NCBI GenBank assembly: GCA_035315885.1 | Contig: DATFXM010000174.1 | Location: 116,719 to 180,718 of the forward strand | Length of the DNA: 64,000 bases | Direction of reading: 5' to 3' | Origin: DATFXM01 sp035315885 | Lineage (GTDB): Bacteria; Acidobacteriota; Blastocatellia; UBA7656 | Shown here: one piece after another, positions 7,775 to 17,043 of the stretch | Position numbering within the stretch: the stretch's first letter is position 1 | Layout of the letters: every line of letters starts with the position of its first letter | Notes under the pieces: generated by a model | Databases searched by the model: none | Seen by the model: only the letters and a program-made list of their open reading frames with translations | What the model was told of the DNA's origin: nothing | Translations under genes and position numbers: made by a program

Positions 7775-10261
7775 TTAATCGTGAGAAGTAACCGGCACCG
7801 GCTCCACGAGCATTCCTACTGCCGCGCCTGACTTCTTCGCTTTCTTACGCGGAGCGCGACGCGCCGGACGTCTCTTCTCAACGCCCTGCGCCGGCGTTTC
7901 AGTAGTTATGATCTGGGGCGTCGCACCGGCCGCGCACTTCTTCATCGAGTCGATGCCCGAGGCGCTCGCGCCATCCGGTATGAACCAGAACTCAACCCTG
8001 CGGTTAAGGTTCGGATCGCCGGAATCGTGCGGACACGTATCGCCGAAGTTGCGTACCGTTATGCGAGCCGTATCGATGCCCTTCTCATTGACCAGGTAGT
8101 CTCGCGCGTTGTTCGCTCGAGTCAACGAGATGCCGACTCGCTCGGACGAATCGCGGTGACCATCGATCACCACCGACGACCGCGGATCACCCTGCAGCTT
8201 CAACGCGATGTCATCGAGACACGCCTTGTGCTCGTTGTTGATTCGGGCCGAGTTGTACGGGAAGAAGATCGGCCCGCACGGTATCGTCGGGTAGATCGGC
8301 GGTGGCACCACCGGAACGTTTACCGTCACCGAAGCCGAGCAGCTACCACCCGGACACGGCTGATCGCAACGGCTGCGCGAGGTTCCAACGTTCACCGACA
8401 CAGTGACCGTCCCAGCCGCGAGGCCGGTCGTATCAAGCGTGACCTCGGCACCGGACGTCGACGACAGAGTTCCACCGGTCGTGGACCACGTGAACGTCGG
8501 GTTGTCGGCGCCGCTTGCGGTCGCGCTTAATGTCACGCGATCGCCGGCAGTTACTGTGCCGGTCGAGACTCGGATGTCGCACGTGACGGTCGGGCACGGC
8601 GGTTCGGTTATCTCGAAGCTGGCCGTGCAAGTCGTTTGTCCCGTCGTTACGCACTCGCTCGGGCAATCAACCGCAGGTACAGTTGCAGTCACCGTAGTAG
8701 TCACGGTATAGCGGCCGCACGCGAGCTGAGAGGTCGGGACCTCAACCGAAGCGCCGCTTCCGCTCACGGTAACCGGCCGCCCCTGGCCATCCTGAACCTG
8801 CCACGCGTAGGTGTAGGTTACCGTCGCGTTGTCGTAGCCCGGAGTCGTAGGTGTGGTCGTTAGCGTCAGACGCTCACCCTTGTTGACTGTTGCGGCGCTT
8901 GTCGCCAGCACGCAGGTCGGCGCAGGAGGCGGTGGACAGTGTTTGCGCGTGCCAATCGAGAAGTAAGCCACAAACCCATTCTCGCCGCTCGAATTGAACG
9001 TAACAGGAACCGTCTCGAACAGCGGATTGATGATGAAGAACGGCGGTGCGACGAAGATCGTCTTCGCCCTGAACACCGGCAGCGTGATGTCGTCCTCGTT
9101 GTTGAGGAAGCGGCGATATCCGCCGCCAAACGAGATCGCTCCGTTCTTGAAGAAGAACCGCAGACCAACATTGAGGTCCGACGGGGAATTCTGGATCAGA
9201 CTTGGCGTCCTGCTGCCGACGTACTCGGTGTGCAGGAACTCCGAAACAAATTCGATGTGACGGCCGATCGGGATTCCTACGCCGACGTTAAACTGCAGCT
9301 TGTCGGGCAGGTCCAGCAGTTTCACGTCGTTCTTGCTCGGGTCAGTCGTGTGAATGTAGCCGATGTTTTCGTAGAGCCGGAACCGCTTGCCCTTGCTCTC
9401 CTGACCAAACATCAGGATCGGTCCGTATTCAAACTCTCCACTCGTTCGGCCGCGGGCCCGCGCCTGATCGTCGTCCGAAATCGGTATCTTCAGGTAGCCG
9501 CCAATCGCCATGCTGAAAAAGTGCTTGTTGGCGTCTATCAGATTGAACTTGGTGCCGACGTAGACGTCTCCGCTGCCGTTGGACGACTCTCGAGGTCCGA
9601 AAACCGGGCGTCCCAGACTGTCAAAGCCCACGAAATCCACTTCCCCGAAGAACGGAAAGTCGGGGTTAAACGAGGGCAGGGTCGTCTGAATCAGCGGGCC
9701 GAGGCCGACAATCTGCGTCCCATTAGGATTTCCGGTCGGCGAAAACACGCTGGTCGGGAAATCTATGGGCTGCCCAAACCGGCCGAGCGCCGGAAGTATG
9801 CCGCCGGCAAGCGCACCGGTCCCGGGGAAGAAGGCAGCACCTCCATTCTTGCCGCCTGTCAACGGGCCCAGAGTAGTGAATGGGTCTCCGAAGACCCTCG
9901 CGACGTTGTACTGATAACCACTCAGGAGGAACGGCTGGCGAGAAGTGGTATTGGTCCACGTCATCCAGTTAACCCACAGCTCCCACCTGTTTGTGATGCC
10001 GATGGTGAAGTTGAACGGGACCTGGTTTACGTCTATGTCCCCCGGGTCTCGATCAAAGTTGTTCCAGAACAACGCGAAGTTGAACTCTCCCTTGCAGAGA
10101 GTTCGCGTTGAAAACGTATTGAACAACCCGGTGCCGCCTAATACTGTTGGCGCCTTCTGTACCTCGGCAAGGTTGCCATCATGATGCTCCTGCGCAAAAG
10201 CAGTAACTGCCAGGACAAAAAGCATCATGACGAGCACGCCTAATCTCTTAGCCGCTTTCAT
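7775..10261 (-). CDS. OmpA-domain outer-membrane protein with Ig/PKD-like repeats
   Basis: An 828-residue exported protein. A signal peptide (about residues 1-23, ending AFAQ) is followed by a 400-residue beta-rich region of aromatic strands that looks like an outer-membrane barrel. Two Ig/PKD-like modules rich in Thr, Ser and Cys (about 440-680) come next, and an OmpA-type peptidoglycan-binding domain (about 690-800) ends with a basic Lys/Arg tail. The OmpA domain shows FFPYNSARI, the IDGHRDSSE loop and the NRRVEF segment of the family. It probably ties the outer membrane to peptidoglycan. The Cys-rich linkers suggest disulfides. AGGAGG lies 7 nt before the ATG. It is read from its own promoter after a long leader. 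Confidence 0.85.
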   Translation of the reverse strand: MKAAKRLGVLVMMLFVLAVTAFAQEHHDGNLAEVQKAPTVLGGTGLFNTFSTRTLCKGEFNFALFWNNFDRDPGDIDVNQVPFNFTIGITNRWELWVNWMTWTNTTSRQPFLLSGYQYNVARVFGDPFTTLGPLTGGKNGGAAFFPGTGALAGGILPALGRFGQPIDFPTSVFSPTGNPNGTQIVGLGPLIQTTLPSFNPDFPFFGEVDFVGFDSLGRPVFGPRESSNGSGDVYVGTKFNLIDANKHFFSMAIGGYLKIPISDDDQARARGRTSGEFEYGPILMFGQESKGKRFRLYENIGYIHTTDPSKNDVKLLDLPDKLQFNVGVGIPIGRHIEFVSEFLHTEYVGSRTPSLIQNSPSDLNVGLRFFFKNGAISFGGGYRRFLNNEDDITLPVFRAKTIFVAPPFFIINPLFETVPVTFNSSGENGFVAYFSIGTRKHCPPPPAPTCVLATSAATVNKGERLTLTTTPTTPGYDNATVTYTYAWQVQDGQGRPVTVSGSGASVEVPTSQLACGRYTVTTTVTATVPAVDCPSECVTTGQTTCTASFEITEPPCPTVTCDIRVSTGTVTAGDRVTLSATASGADNPTFTWSTTGGTLSSTSGAEVTLDTTGLAAGTVTVSVNVGTSRSRCDQPCPGGSCSASVTVNVPVVPPPIYPTIPCGPIFFPYNSARINNEHKACLDDIALKLQGDPRSSVVIDGHRDSSERVGISLTRANNARDYLVNEKGIDTARITVRNFGDTCPHDSGDPNLNRRVEFWFIPDGASASGIDSMKKCAAGATPQIITTETPAQGVEKRRPARRAPRKKAKKSGAAVGMLVEPVPVTSHD

Positions 10262-10516
10262 CTTTAGCCTCCTGAAGTTTCGCAGTCGTCTCCACGGGAA
10301 ATTGCGGGTTCTCGATTAAGGGTCGCCTCTAAAGCCGCGAGGTGATTTTGTCTCCCCTTGAAGCAGCAACAGGGGGGACAGGGGTGTAAAATTCTCGTGA
10401 GCTCAAGGCCCGGGACCTTTCCTGCCAGGTCTCTCTACTTTTGTTCGCCTATGACATGCCCCAATACGGGGCCATACTTCCCAAAAGCCTGAACTACTCG
10501 AAACTTGAAAAAACCA
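10262..10516 (-). promoter_or_regulatory. long structured 5' leader of the OmpA-like gene
   Basis: The promoter placed at 10523-10551 implies a leader of about 255 nt. It contains a GCCCC/GGGGC hairpin at 10458-10472, an imperfect GACCT/AGGTC stem near 10415-10435 and a 10-bp hairpin (10349-10358 with 10371-10380, one G-T pair). I recognise no known riboswitch. It may be a target for post-transcriptional control, as is common for outer-membrane protein mRNAs. Confidence 0.35.
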
Positions 10517-10522
10517 ACTATA

Positions 10523-10551
10523 TCTATACTAATAAAAGGGCCCCCGGTCAA
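10523..10551 (-). promoter_or_regulatory. sigma-70-type promoter of the OmpA-like gene
   Basis: On the minus strand TTGACC (10546-10551) and TATAGA (10523-10528) are separated by exactly 17 bp in an AT-rich stretch, with a predicted start near 10516. It is the best promoter match in the gap between gdhA and the OmpA-like gene. Confidence 0.65.
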
Positions 10552-10625
10552 CACAAAAATGCGAATTTCTCTCAGCAGGCCTAAGAGTTAGCGGCACTCC
10601 GCCAATCCTCTCCCTCTCTAATGAT

Positions 10626-11906
10626 TCATGCATAAATACCCCGGAGCCTCGTATCGTACGCCACCCGGTCGATAGCCAGCATATACGCAGCCAGCCGAGT
10701 ATGCACCTGGAATTTGTCCGCAAAGGCCACAACATCGTTGAAGCTGCTCACCATGATCTCCTGCAGCCGCTCGTTTACTACCTTCTCTGTCCAGAAAAAC
10801 CCCATCCGATCCTGTACCCACTCGAAATAGCTCACCGTCACCCCTCCGGCATTCGCCAGGATGTCCGGTATCACGAAGATGTTCTTCTCTACAATGATGT
10901 CGTCCGCATCTGCAGTCGTAGGCCCGTTGGCGCCCTCCGCCAGAATCTTGCACTTGATTCGATCGGCGTTTTGGCTTGTTATCTGATTCTCAGTCGCCGC
11001 CGGCATCAGAATGTCACAACCCAACTCCAGGAACTCGTGAGAATCTACAATGTCGGCATCGCTGTATCCCTCAACCGTCTTGTTCTCCGCCAGGTACTTC
11101 ATCAACCCGGGAACGTCCAAGCCCTTCGGGTTGTATACACTGCCGGTGATGTCCGCAATACCTAGTACCTTGTAGCCCTCTTGGTGCATAAGCAGAGCCG
11201 CGGTGCCGCCTACGTTTCCGGCCCCTTGAATCAGCACGCGCGTGCTCTTGATGTCCAGCCCGAACTTCCGGCACGCTTCGTTGCACACAAACAGCAGCCC
11301 ACGACCCGTAGCTTCTTTCCTGCCTCGCGAGCCCCCGATCTCAATCGGCTTGCCGGTCACAACCGCAGTCACTGTGTGACGCATGTGCATCGAGTAGGTG
11401 TCCATCATCCACGCCATCACCTGCTCGTTCGTGTTCATATCCGGCGCCGGCACATCACGCTCGGGCCCGATGAAATCCATTAGGTCCGAAGTGTACCGCC
11501 GTGTCAGACGCTCCAGCTCAGCCGGACTCATCAGCTTCGGATCGCAAACTATCCCACCCTTTGCTCCGCCAAATGGAATGTTCACCACCGCACACTTCCA
11601 CGTCATCCACGCGGCAAGTGCGCGCACCTCATCGAGCGAGACATCCTTGGAGTAGCGCACCCCGCCCTTCGCAGGACCCCGCGCAAAGTTGTGTTGAACG
11701 CGATACCCCGTGAACACCTGATAGTTCCCGTCGTCCATCAACACCGGGATGTAAAGGGTGATTTCCCGGTTCGGCCAACGTAGTATTTTATAAATGTTCG
11801 GATCCAGATTAAGCCGGGCAGCCGCTTCATCAAACCGCTGCATCATTGATTCAAAAGGATTCTCTTCCTTGATTTCCTTCGCATCATCGACAAAGGCGCT
11901 TGGCAT
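10626..11906 (-). CDS. gdhA: glutamate dehydrogenase
   Basis: Hexameric NAD(P)-linked Glu/Leu/Phe/Val dehydrogenase that interconverts glutamate and 2-oxoglutarate plus ammonia in the cytosol. It shows GPAKGGVRY and the WKCAVVNIPFGGAKGG active-site region with the substrate and catalytic lysines, PAPDMNTN, and a Rossmann GAGNVGG dinucleotide loop in the C-terminal half. The 426-residue length is normal. I chose ATG 11906 over an in-frame start 21 codons upstream because GGAGG lies just before it and similarity to the family begins there. Coenzyme preference cannot be read from the sequence. It diverges from the eIF-2B-like gene. Confidence 0.95.
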   Translation of the reverse strand: MPSAFVDDAKEIKEENPFESMMQRFDEAAARLNLDPNIYKILRWPNREITLYIPVLMDDGNYQVFTGYRVQHNFARGPAKGGVRYSKDVSLDEVRALAAWMTWKCAVVNIPFGGAKGGIVCDPKLMSPAELERLTRRYTSDLMDFIGPERDVPAPDMNTNEQVMAWMMDTYSMHMRHTVTAVVTGKPIEIGGSRGRKEATGRGLLFVCNEACRKFGLDIKSTRVLIQGAGNVGGTAALLMHQEGYKVLGIADITGSVYNPKGLDVPGLMKYLAENKTVEGYSDADIVDSHEFLELGCDILMPAATENQITSQNADRIKCKILAEGANGPTTADADDIIVEKNIFVIPDILANAGGVTVSYFEWVQDRMGFFWTEKVVNERLQEIMVSSFNDVVAFADKFQVHTRLAAYMLAIDRVAYDTRLRGIYA

Positions 11907-12077
11907 TGACTTCCTCCAGATTGGGCGGGTTAATTTCGATTGCGGTACGCATCGCGTTGGGTTGAGCAATCATCAGTTTCAGAAGGCGGTGACTGCTTGC
12001 GGTTCAACCGCTTGCTCGGCGATGCCGCATTATACTCGACGCAAAAATCTCAGGCAATAAACACTATCGGACTCTGC

Positions 12078-12989
12078 GTGAACTCAACTGATCGAGCCCT
12101 CGAAGACGCCATACAACGAATCGCCGCAGACAACCAGTCCGGCGCATTGGAAATCATCAAAGCAGCCGCTGACGTTTTTGCCGCAGTACCGAGCGATGCC
12201 GAAGCCTCCGACCTGATTCGGATTTGCGCAAATCTCGCTCGCGCCCAGCCGGCCATGGCTCCACTCGTGAACCTCGCCAGCGGCGTAGTGTCCGAAGCAA
12301 CTCGCGAGGGCGCCAGACCATCTGTCAGCGCCGCTAGTGCTGCACGACGCTTCGTCAACGCGGCTGCAACCGGAGCGCTCGATCTCTCAAGACTGGCTGC
12401 CGGCCTCATCACTGAACGCTCGGTCGTGCTTACTCATTCCAGGAGCTCCACCGTGCTCAGCGCGCTGATGGAAGCGAAGCATCGCGGCACCTCGTTCAAC
12501 GTAATAGCAACCGAGAGTCGTCCATTGCTCGAAGGCAGGAAACTTGCCGGAGAACTGGCTGCGGCTTCGGTGCCGGTCACTCTCATCGCTGATTGTGCCG
12601 TCGCAGCACTGCTCACCCAGGCCAGCATAGTCCTCGTAGGAGCAGACCGCGTGACGCCCTCCGACGTCGTGAACAAGATCGGAACACGATTGATCGCCCT
12701 TGCCGCTCAAGATGCGGGAGTACCGATCTATTCGCTCTGCGATTCAAGCAAGTTCCTTAACTCAGATATTCCCGCGCAACGTGTCGACACCCATTCCCCA
12801 TCGGAGATCTGGGACTCCCGGCCGTCAGGCGTCCTGGCATTCAACAGCTATTTTGAGTCAACGCCGATTGGATTGTTTACCGCTATCGTCACTGAAGGCG
12901 GGCTGCTTGCGTCCTCTGACGCCCAACATCTCGCCAGGTCGCGCACGATTCACCCGGCATTAGCGCGGGCCCTGTCGCAGTTTTTGTGA
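12078..12989 (+). CDS. eIF-2B alpha/beta/delta-like sugar-phosphate isomerase family protein
   Basis: A protein of about 303 residues with the eIF-2B/MtnA/ribose-1,5-bisphosphate isomerase fold: a helical N-terminal half and a Rossmann-like C-terminal half carrying ESRPLLEGRKLA, VLVGADRV and NKIGT, the typical family strings. Known members either isomerise a phosphorylated sugar (MtnA, R15P isomerase) or regulate translation in eukaryotes. The substrate here is unknown and no methionine-salvage gene is nearby. The frame is open back to an ATG at 11940, but those 46 codons look noncoding, so I favour GTG 12078. That start has no clear ribosome site and is uncertain. The gene converges on an M28 peptidase gene 18 nt away. 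Confidence 0.65.
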   Translation: MNSTDRALEDAIQRIAADNQSGALEIIKAAADVFAAVPSDAEASDLIRICANLARAQPAMAPLVNLASGVVSEATREGARPSVSAASAARRFVNAAATGALDLSRLAAGLITERSVVLTHSRSSTVLSALMEAKHRGTSFNVIATESRPLLEGRKLAGELAAASVPVTLIADCAVAALLTQASIVLVGADRVTPSDVVNKIGTRLIALAAQDAGVPIYSLCDSSKFLNSDIPAQRVDTHSPSEIWDSRPSGVLAFNSYFESTPIGLFTAIVTEGGLLASSDAQHLARSRTIHPALARALSQFL

Positions 12990-13007
12990 ACGGCTCAAAA
13001 GATTCTC

Positions 13008-14420
13008 CTATTGCCGGCGCTGCGGCCGATACGGCTTTGGATAGACCGCAACGCTCGTGTTGCCGTCCTTGTCTACGGCTCGGACTCCGAAAAGGTAGTT
13101 GTCTTTGGACATCGCTTTGACCGTGTAGCGAGTAACGTTTCCCGTAAACAAACTGCTCTGCCATAGAGGAGCAGTAGTCTCTCGCCAAACAATCTCGTAT
13201 CCCGCGATATCAGGCTCTCGATTCGCTGCCCAACGCAGAGTGGTGTCATTCTCGAGTCGCACCGTCTCCACTTCGACGTTTCCTGGAGGCGCCGGAGCAA
13301 GAGCAAGCGCCGCAAGCGAGGCCGCGTTAACGCGCGCAACTTGAGCGATGTACTTCGGGTCTACGAATTCCGGCAAGTCGCCGTACTGTACACCCTCAAC
13401 TTTTCGCACTTCCTGATGCTGGTGTTTGTAGTCCTCGTTAGGCTCGGTGAATCGCACCGCGGGATAACCGCGATCCAGGAAAGGTGAATGATCGCCGCCA
13501 CGAAGGTATCGATCCCGGCGGTAGATGATGGTGACATTGAAGCCCGGGACATACTTCTCACCCGTCTCTTTGATAAACCGCGCGAGCTGTCTGGTCGGCG
13601 TATCATTCTCGCCACCGGTTTGGATCAACTGACGAAACTCCGAATTGATTTCGCGGGGCGGCGTGACTCCTTCTGCAAACACACGGACGTGTTTGTCGTC
13701 CACGTGGCCGTCTTCGGCTCGAGAGCTGCCGATGATGTCGTTTGTGAACATGCCTCCGATGTTCAGGTTTTTTTGGCGCGCAATCTCCGCCCAATGAGTC
13801 GCGCCAAGCAGGCCCTGCTCCTCGGCCGCAACAGTCATAAACACGATCGTCGCATCGAATTCGTACCTGGACATCACCCTTGCAGTTTCCATCACCGCGG
13901 CTGTTCCCGACCCGTCGTCGTTTGCTCCGGGCGCCGTGCTGGTCGCGTCCAGGACGTCCTTGTTGCACACACAAGAATCATAGTGCCCGCTCATCACGTA
14001 GATCCTGTCCTTGGACTCAGGCTGCTTGCCCGGCAACGTTGCAACTACGTTGACCAGTTGTGTGGGCTTGGGCACGCGCGCAACGGGCTGCTGCGTGAAC
14101 TCGTCAAACTCTACTTGAAGGCGCCCCCCTGATTCGCGGCTGTAGCGATCGAACTCAGATCTGATCCAACGTCTGGCAGCACCAATCCCTTCGGTTTCGC
14201 TGGCGGTATCCGAGAGTGAGTGGCGAGTCCGAAAACTGACGAGCTTCTTGATTATTGCTTCGATGTTCCGAGCCGAGATCTCGCTGACTATCTTAGCGAT
14301 CTGAGAATTCTGGTCCGGGCCCGGCCGAGTTTTCTTGTCGGTTTGCGCGGAGTAGGACCCGGCGCCGATCGAAGCCACTAACAGAGCCGCCATTGCTACG
14401 GCAATCAGTTTCCTCTTCAA
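13008..14420 (-). CDS. secreted M28-family metallopeptidase with C-terminal FnIII-like domain
   Basis: A 470-residue exported aminopeptidase-like enzyme. A signal peptide covers about residues 1-25. The M28 di-zinc catalytic domain (about 50-375) shows H146 and D148 in SGHYDS, D168 in GANDDGSG, E200/E201 in AAEEQG and D228 in NDIIG, so the metal site looks complete. A fibronectin type III-like module (about 378-465) follows, as in many secreted M28 proteins. It probably releases amino acids from peptides in the periplasm or outside the cell. The start is TTG at 14420 with AGGAGG 6 nt upstream. Confidence 0.9.
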   Translation of the reverse strand: MKRKLIAVAMAALLVASIGAGSYSAQTDKKTRPGPDQNSQIAKIVSEISARNIEAIIKKLVSFRTRHSLSDTASETEGIGAARRWIRSEFDRYSRESGGRLQVEFDEFTQQPVARVPKPTQLVNVVATLPGKQPESKDRIYVMSGHYDSCVCNKDVLDATSTAPGANDDGSGTAAVMETARVMSRYEFDATIVFMTVAAEEQGLLGATHWAEIARQKNLNIGGMFTNDIIGSSRAEDGHVDDKHVRVFAEGVTPPREINSEFRQLIQTGGENDTPTRQLARFIKETGEKYVPGFNVTIIYRRDRYLRGGDHSPFLDRGYPAVRFTEPNEDYKHQHQEVRKVEGVQYGDLPEFVDPKYIAQVARVNAASLAALALAPAPPGNVEVETVRLENDTTLRWAANREPDIAGYEIVWRETTAPLWQSSLFTGNVTRYTVKAMSKDNYLFGVRAVDKDGNTSVAVYPKPYRPQRRQ

Positions 14421-14631
14421 GAAAGGCCTCCTGGTACTGAGCGGTTGAGTTTAAATTGCGGCGTCCACTGTCAGATTCTGCCGGCCGGTCAGGGCGAATA
14501 GCCGACGTTTTGATTGGCAGTTAGGTGAGCCTGCCTGCCCCGCCGGCCGCCTTCCGTCGTACGGGCAATCATCATAAACTCTTTGGACGTTATCTGAAAC
14601 ACCGCAAAGAACTCAATGCGAGGTTAGAACA

Positions 14632-15396
14632 ATGAGTCAACCGACGGCCTCGGGTCACACAGAGTCAATCAACGACATTCAGATGTACTACGAGGTGCGG
14701 GGCGAAGGCGAACCCCTTGTTCTGCTGCACGGGGGCGGGGGCGCCGGCGTCAACTGGGAACTGATTTTCAAAGAAACACCTCAAGGCTACAGGCTCATCA
14801 TTCCCGATCTTCGAGGGCACGGCAGGTCAACAAACACGTTGCCGGTCTTAAGAATTAAACAGGTGGCGCTCGATGTTCTCGCGTTGCTGGATCGCATCGG
14901 CGTCCAACAATTCAAGGCGATAGGAATGAGCCTCGGAGCAAAGGCACTATTGCACGTCGCAACCATGCAACCTCGAAGAGTAGAGGCGATGGTGCTCGTA
15001 AGCGCTACCCCTTACTTTCCGGAGCCAGCGCGAGCAGCAATGAGTCAATTGAAACCCGACAATCGGAGCGAGGCTGAGTGGCAGCAGATGCGTCAGTGGC
15101 ACAAGCACGGTGACGACCAGATTCGAGCACTCTGGAACCAGATGAGCGCTCTTAAGGACAGCTACGACGATATGAACTTCACTCCGCCATATCTATCGAC
15201 AATAACTGCGCGGACATTGATCGTCCACGGAGATCGCGACCCGCTGTATCCGGTGAACCTGGCGCTTGAGATGTTCACCGCGATCCCTCGCTCTTACCTA
15301 TGGGTGATCCCAAACGGTGGTCACGGACCGATCTTCGGCGAGATGGCTGGTCCTTTCGCAAACAAATCCCTGGACTTTCTTCAAACTCAAAGTTAA
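14632..15396 (+). CDS. alpha/beta-fold hydrolase
   Basis: A 254-residue alpha/beta hydrolase without a signal peptide. The nucleophile elbow is GMSLGA with Ser100; the oxyanion HGGGG lies near residue 33-37. The acid is likely the Asp of HGDRDPLYP and the base the His of NGGHG close to the C-terminus. The substrate is unknown; the family spans esterases, lactonases and haloperoxidase-like enzymes. A weak AGG site precedes ATG 14632. The gene stands alone between a divergent M28 gene and a repeat-bearing gap. Confidence 0.85.
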   Translation: MSQPTASGHTESINDIQMYYEVRGEGEPLVLLHGGGGAGVNWELIFKETPQGYRLIIPDLRGHGRSTNTLPVLRIKQVALDVLALLDRIGVQQFKAIGMSLGAKALLHVATMQPRRVEAMVLVSATPYFPEPARAAMSQLKPDNRSEAEWQQMRQWHKHGDDQIRALWNQMSALKDSYDDMNFTPPYLSTITARTLIVHGDRDPLYPVNLALEMFTAIPRSYLWVIPNGGHGPIFGEMAGPFANKSLDFLQTQS

Positions 15397-15543
15397 GGCA
15401 TCGAGCTTAAGACTAAAGACGCGCGGAGCACGGGCGAGGAGCTGGCCGTATCGCCGGTGATGCCGCTGAGCCTCTGGTAAACCTCAAATGGACGCACGCG
15501 ACTTGAACTTTTATAATCACTTTTTGCGTCAACATTCGAAAAA

Positions 15544-15603
15544 GATGAGAAAGGTGAGGGGATGATGGGATGAGCATATGAAGGGATAAAGAGATGAGGG
15601 GAA
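15544..15603. repeat. purine-rich short-period repeat island
   Basis: About 60 bp of degenerate GATGAGGG-like units with a period near 8-9 nt, lying in the 296-bp gap after the hydrolase gene. It carries no facing arm. The rest of the gap holds nothing I can identify apart from the ribosome site of the next gene. Confidence 0.5.
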
Positions 15604-15692
15604 GAAAAACAAGCACGCATTGTGTGATTCGTAAGCTTCAAGGATCCGCATTGCAGCTCCTGAGCTGGTGATTAACTCTTGAAGGAGAAAGA

Positions 15693-16727
15693 ATGCAGAT
15701 TACAGCCCGTTCAATTCTGAGCTTCACTCTCTGCGTCGCATTCGCGATGGCGGCGATCTCTGTTCCACTAACCAATGCCGCGACTCCGCGCGAGCGCAAA
15801 TTTCAGTTCGAGTACAGCGCCTCGGTTAAGGACCTTCCTGCCGGAGCCAAACACGTAGATCTATGGATACCAGTCCCGCACGACAGCGCGTTTCAGAGAA
15901 TTACCGATCTCAAGATCGAATCTCCGTATCCGTATCAGGTCAACAATGCCGAATACGGGAACACGGTGCTGCACATCGGGCTGGACAATCCGAGTTCATC
16001 CGCGTTCAAAGTCACCATGCGATTCAGCGCAATACGTAAGGAGCACATACAGGAAAGGCTTCAGCAGCAAAGCGCGTCCGCTACAAAAGACGGGCGCGAT
16101 CCGGACATGTCCCGGTGGCTTCAGCCGGATCGCCTTGTTCCGATTGACGGCAAGGTCAAGAAGTGGGCGCAGGAAGTGGTGAACACTGCGGGAGCCAAGA
16201 CCGACCTCGAGAAAGTCAGAGCGGTTTACAATCACGTGGTCGCAACCGTGAAATACGACAAGTCCGGTGAGGGCTGGGGCCGTGGCGATATCTATTATGC
16301 CTGCGACGCCCGGCGAGGCAATTGCACCGATTTCCATGCGATCGTGATCGGTTACTGCCGGGCGCTGGGCATCCCCGCTCGTTTTGCGATCGGCTTTCCG
16401 CTGCCTGCGGAAAGGGGCAGTGGACAGATCAGTGGTTATCACTGCTGGGCGGAGGTCTACTTGAAGGGTATCGGGTGGGTCCCCATTGACGCATCGGAAG
16501 CGGCAAAGAATCCCGCCAAGCGCGAGTACTTCTTCGGAGCGCATGACGAGAACCGCGTTGAGTTCAGTATCGGCCGGGATTTGATACTCAACCCTCGCCA
16601 GGGCGGCGAAACGTTGAACTACTTCGTGTACCCGTACGTCGAAGTTGATGGCAAGGCGTGGGGAGGTGTTGACAAGAGCTTTACCTATCACGACGCGGCG
16701 GCTTCAGCCGTTTCAGGCAGGCAGTAG
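15693..16727 (+). CDS. secreted transglutaminase-like superfamily protein
   Basis: A 344-residue exported protein with a signal peptide (about 1-29). A beta-rich N-terminal domain resembles the region in front of many bacterial transglutaminase-like proteins. The papain-like transglutaminase core (about 150-300) keeps the full triad: C211 in GNCTDFH, H250 in GYHCWAEV and D266 in WVPIDASE. Such proteins are usually proteases or peptide-modifying enzymes rather than true cross-linkers; the substrate is unknown. GAAGGAGA precedes the ATG by 4 nt. tRNA-Arg lies 14 nt after the stop on the other strand. Confidence 0.88.
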   Translation: MQITARSILSFTLCVAFAMAAISVPLTNAATPRERKFQFEYSASVKDLPAGAKHVDLWIPVPHDSAFQRITDLKIESPYPYQVNNAEYGNTVLHIGLDNPSSSAFKVTMRFSAIRKEHIQERLQQQSASATKDGRDPDMSRWLQPDRLVPIDGKVKKWAQEVVNTAGAKTDLEKVRAVYNHVVATVKYDKSGEGWGRGDIYYACDARRGNCTDFHAIVIGYCRALGIPARFAIGFPLPAERGSGQISGYHCWAEVYLKGIGWVPIDASEAAKNPAKREYFFGAHDENRVEFSIGRDLILNPRQGGETLNYFVYPYVEVDGKAWGGVDKSFTYHDAAASAVSGRQ

Positions 16728-16741
16728 AGTTGTGGTATTGC

Positions 16742-16818
16742 TGGTGCTCCCGGCGCGATTCCAACGCGCGGCCTTCCGCTTAGGAGGCGGACGCTCTATG
16801 CAACTGAGCTACGGGAGC
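16742..16818 (-). tRNA. tRNA-Arg (anticodon CCT)
   Basis: A full cloverleaf reads on the minus strand: 7-bp acceptor helix (GCTCCCG with CGGGAGC), D-arm with AGCTCAGTTG, 5-bp anticodon stem around loop CTCCTAA giving anticodon CCT, T-arm with a GCGCG/CGCGC stem, discriminator A and encoded CCA (16742-16744). It reads the rare AGG codon. Confidence 0.95.
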
Positions 16819-16894
16819 ACTTGCGAAAAACTAACAGAGGCTATCGACGCTGTCTAGCAACCCAGACGTCTTGATTAGTTCCAATGGACTGTAC

Positions 16895-16934
16895 CAGCGT
16901 CGTCGCTTGTACCTGAGTGCAAGCGATGACGCTG
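16895..16934. repeat. 15-bp hairpin in the tRNA-Arg/apt gap
   Basis: Arms 16895-16909 and 16920-16934 pair over 15 bp with one G-T wobble around a 10-nt loop. It lies downstream of apt on the minus strand. No T run follows, so it may be a weak terminator or a relic of a palindromic element. Confidence 0.5.
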
Positions 16935-16979
16935 CTACTTAACGCAACGCAAATGCACATGTTGAGCATGACGCTTATC

Positions 16980-17043
16980 AACTCAGGACTCAGGACTCAG
17001 CACTCAGCACTCAGGACAACAGCACTACTGATAGCACTCAGCG
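16980..17043. repeat. heptamer repeat island (ACTCAGG/ACTCAGC type)
   Basis: At least five tandem degenerate 7-nt units of the ACTCAGN type run up to the 3' end of apt. They belong to the same family as the islands near 17.9, 34.5, 45.4 and 47.2 kb. Only one arm orientation is seen here. Confidence 0.7.

Noticed and set aside
8939..10111. 390-codon plus-strand open frame inside the OmpA-like gene
   Set aside because: It is antisense to a well-supported gene, is rich in Arg and Val in a mirror pattern, and shows no domain. It is a codon-bias shadow.
11940..12077. 46-codon N-terminal extension of the eIF-2B-like protein
   Set aside because: The residues have no family similarity and would push the gene into the gdhA upstream region. 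A later start is more likely, though unproven.
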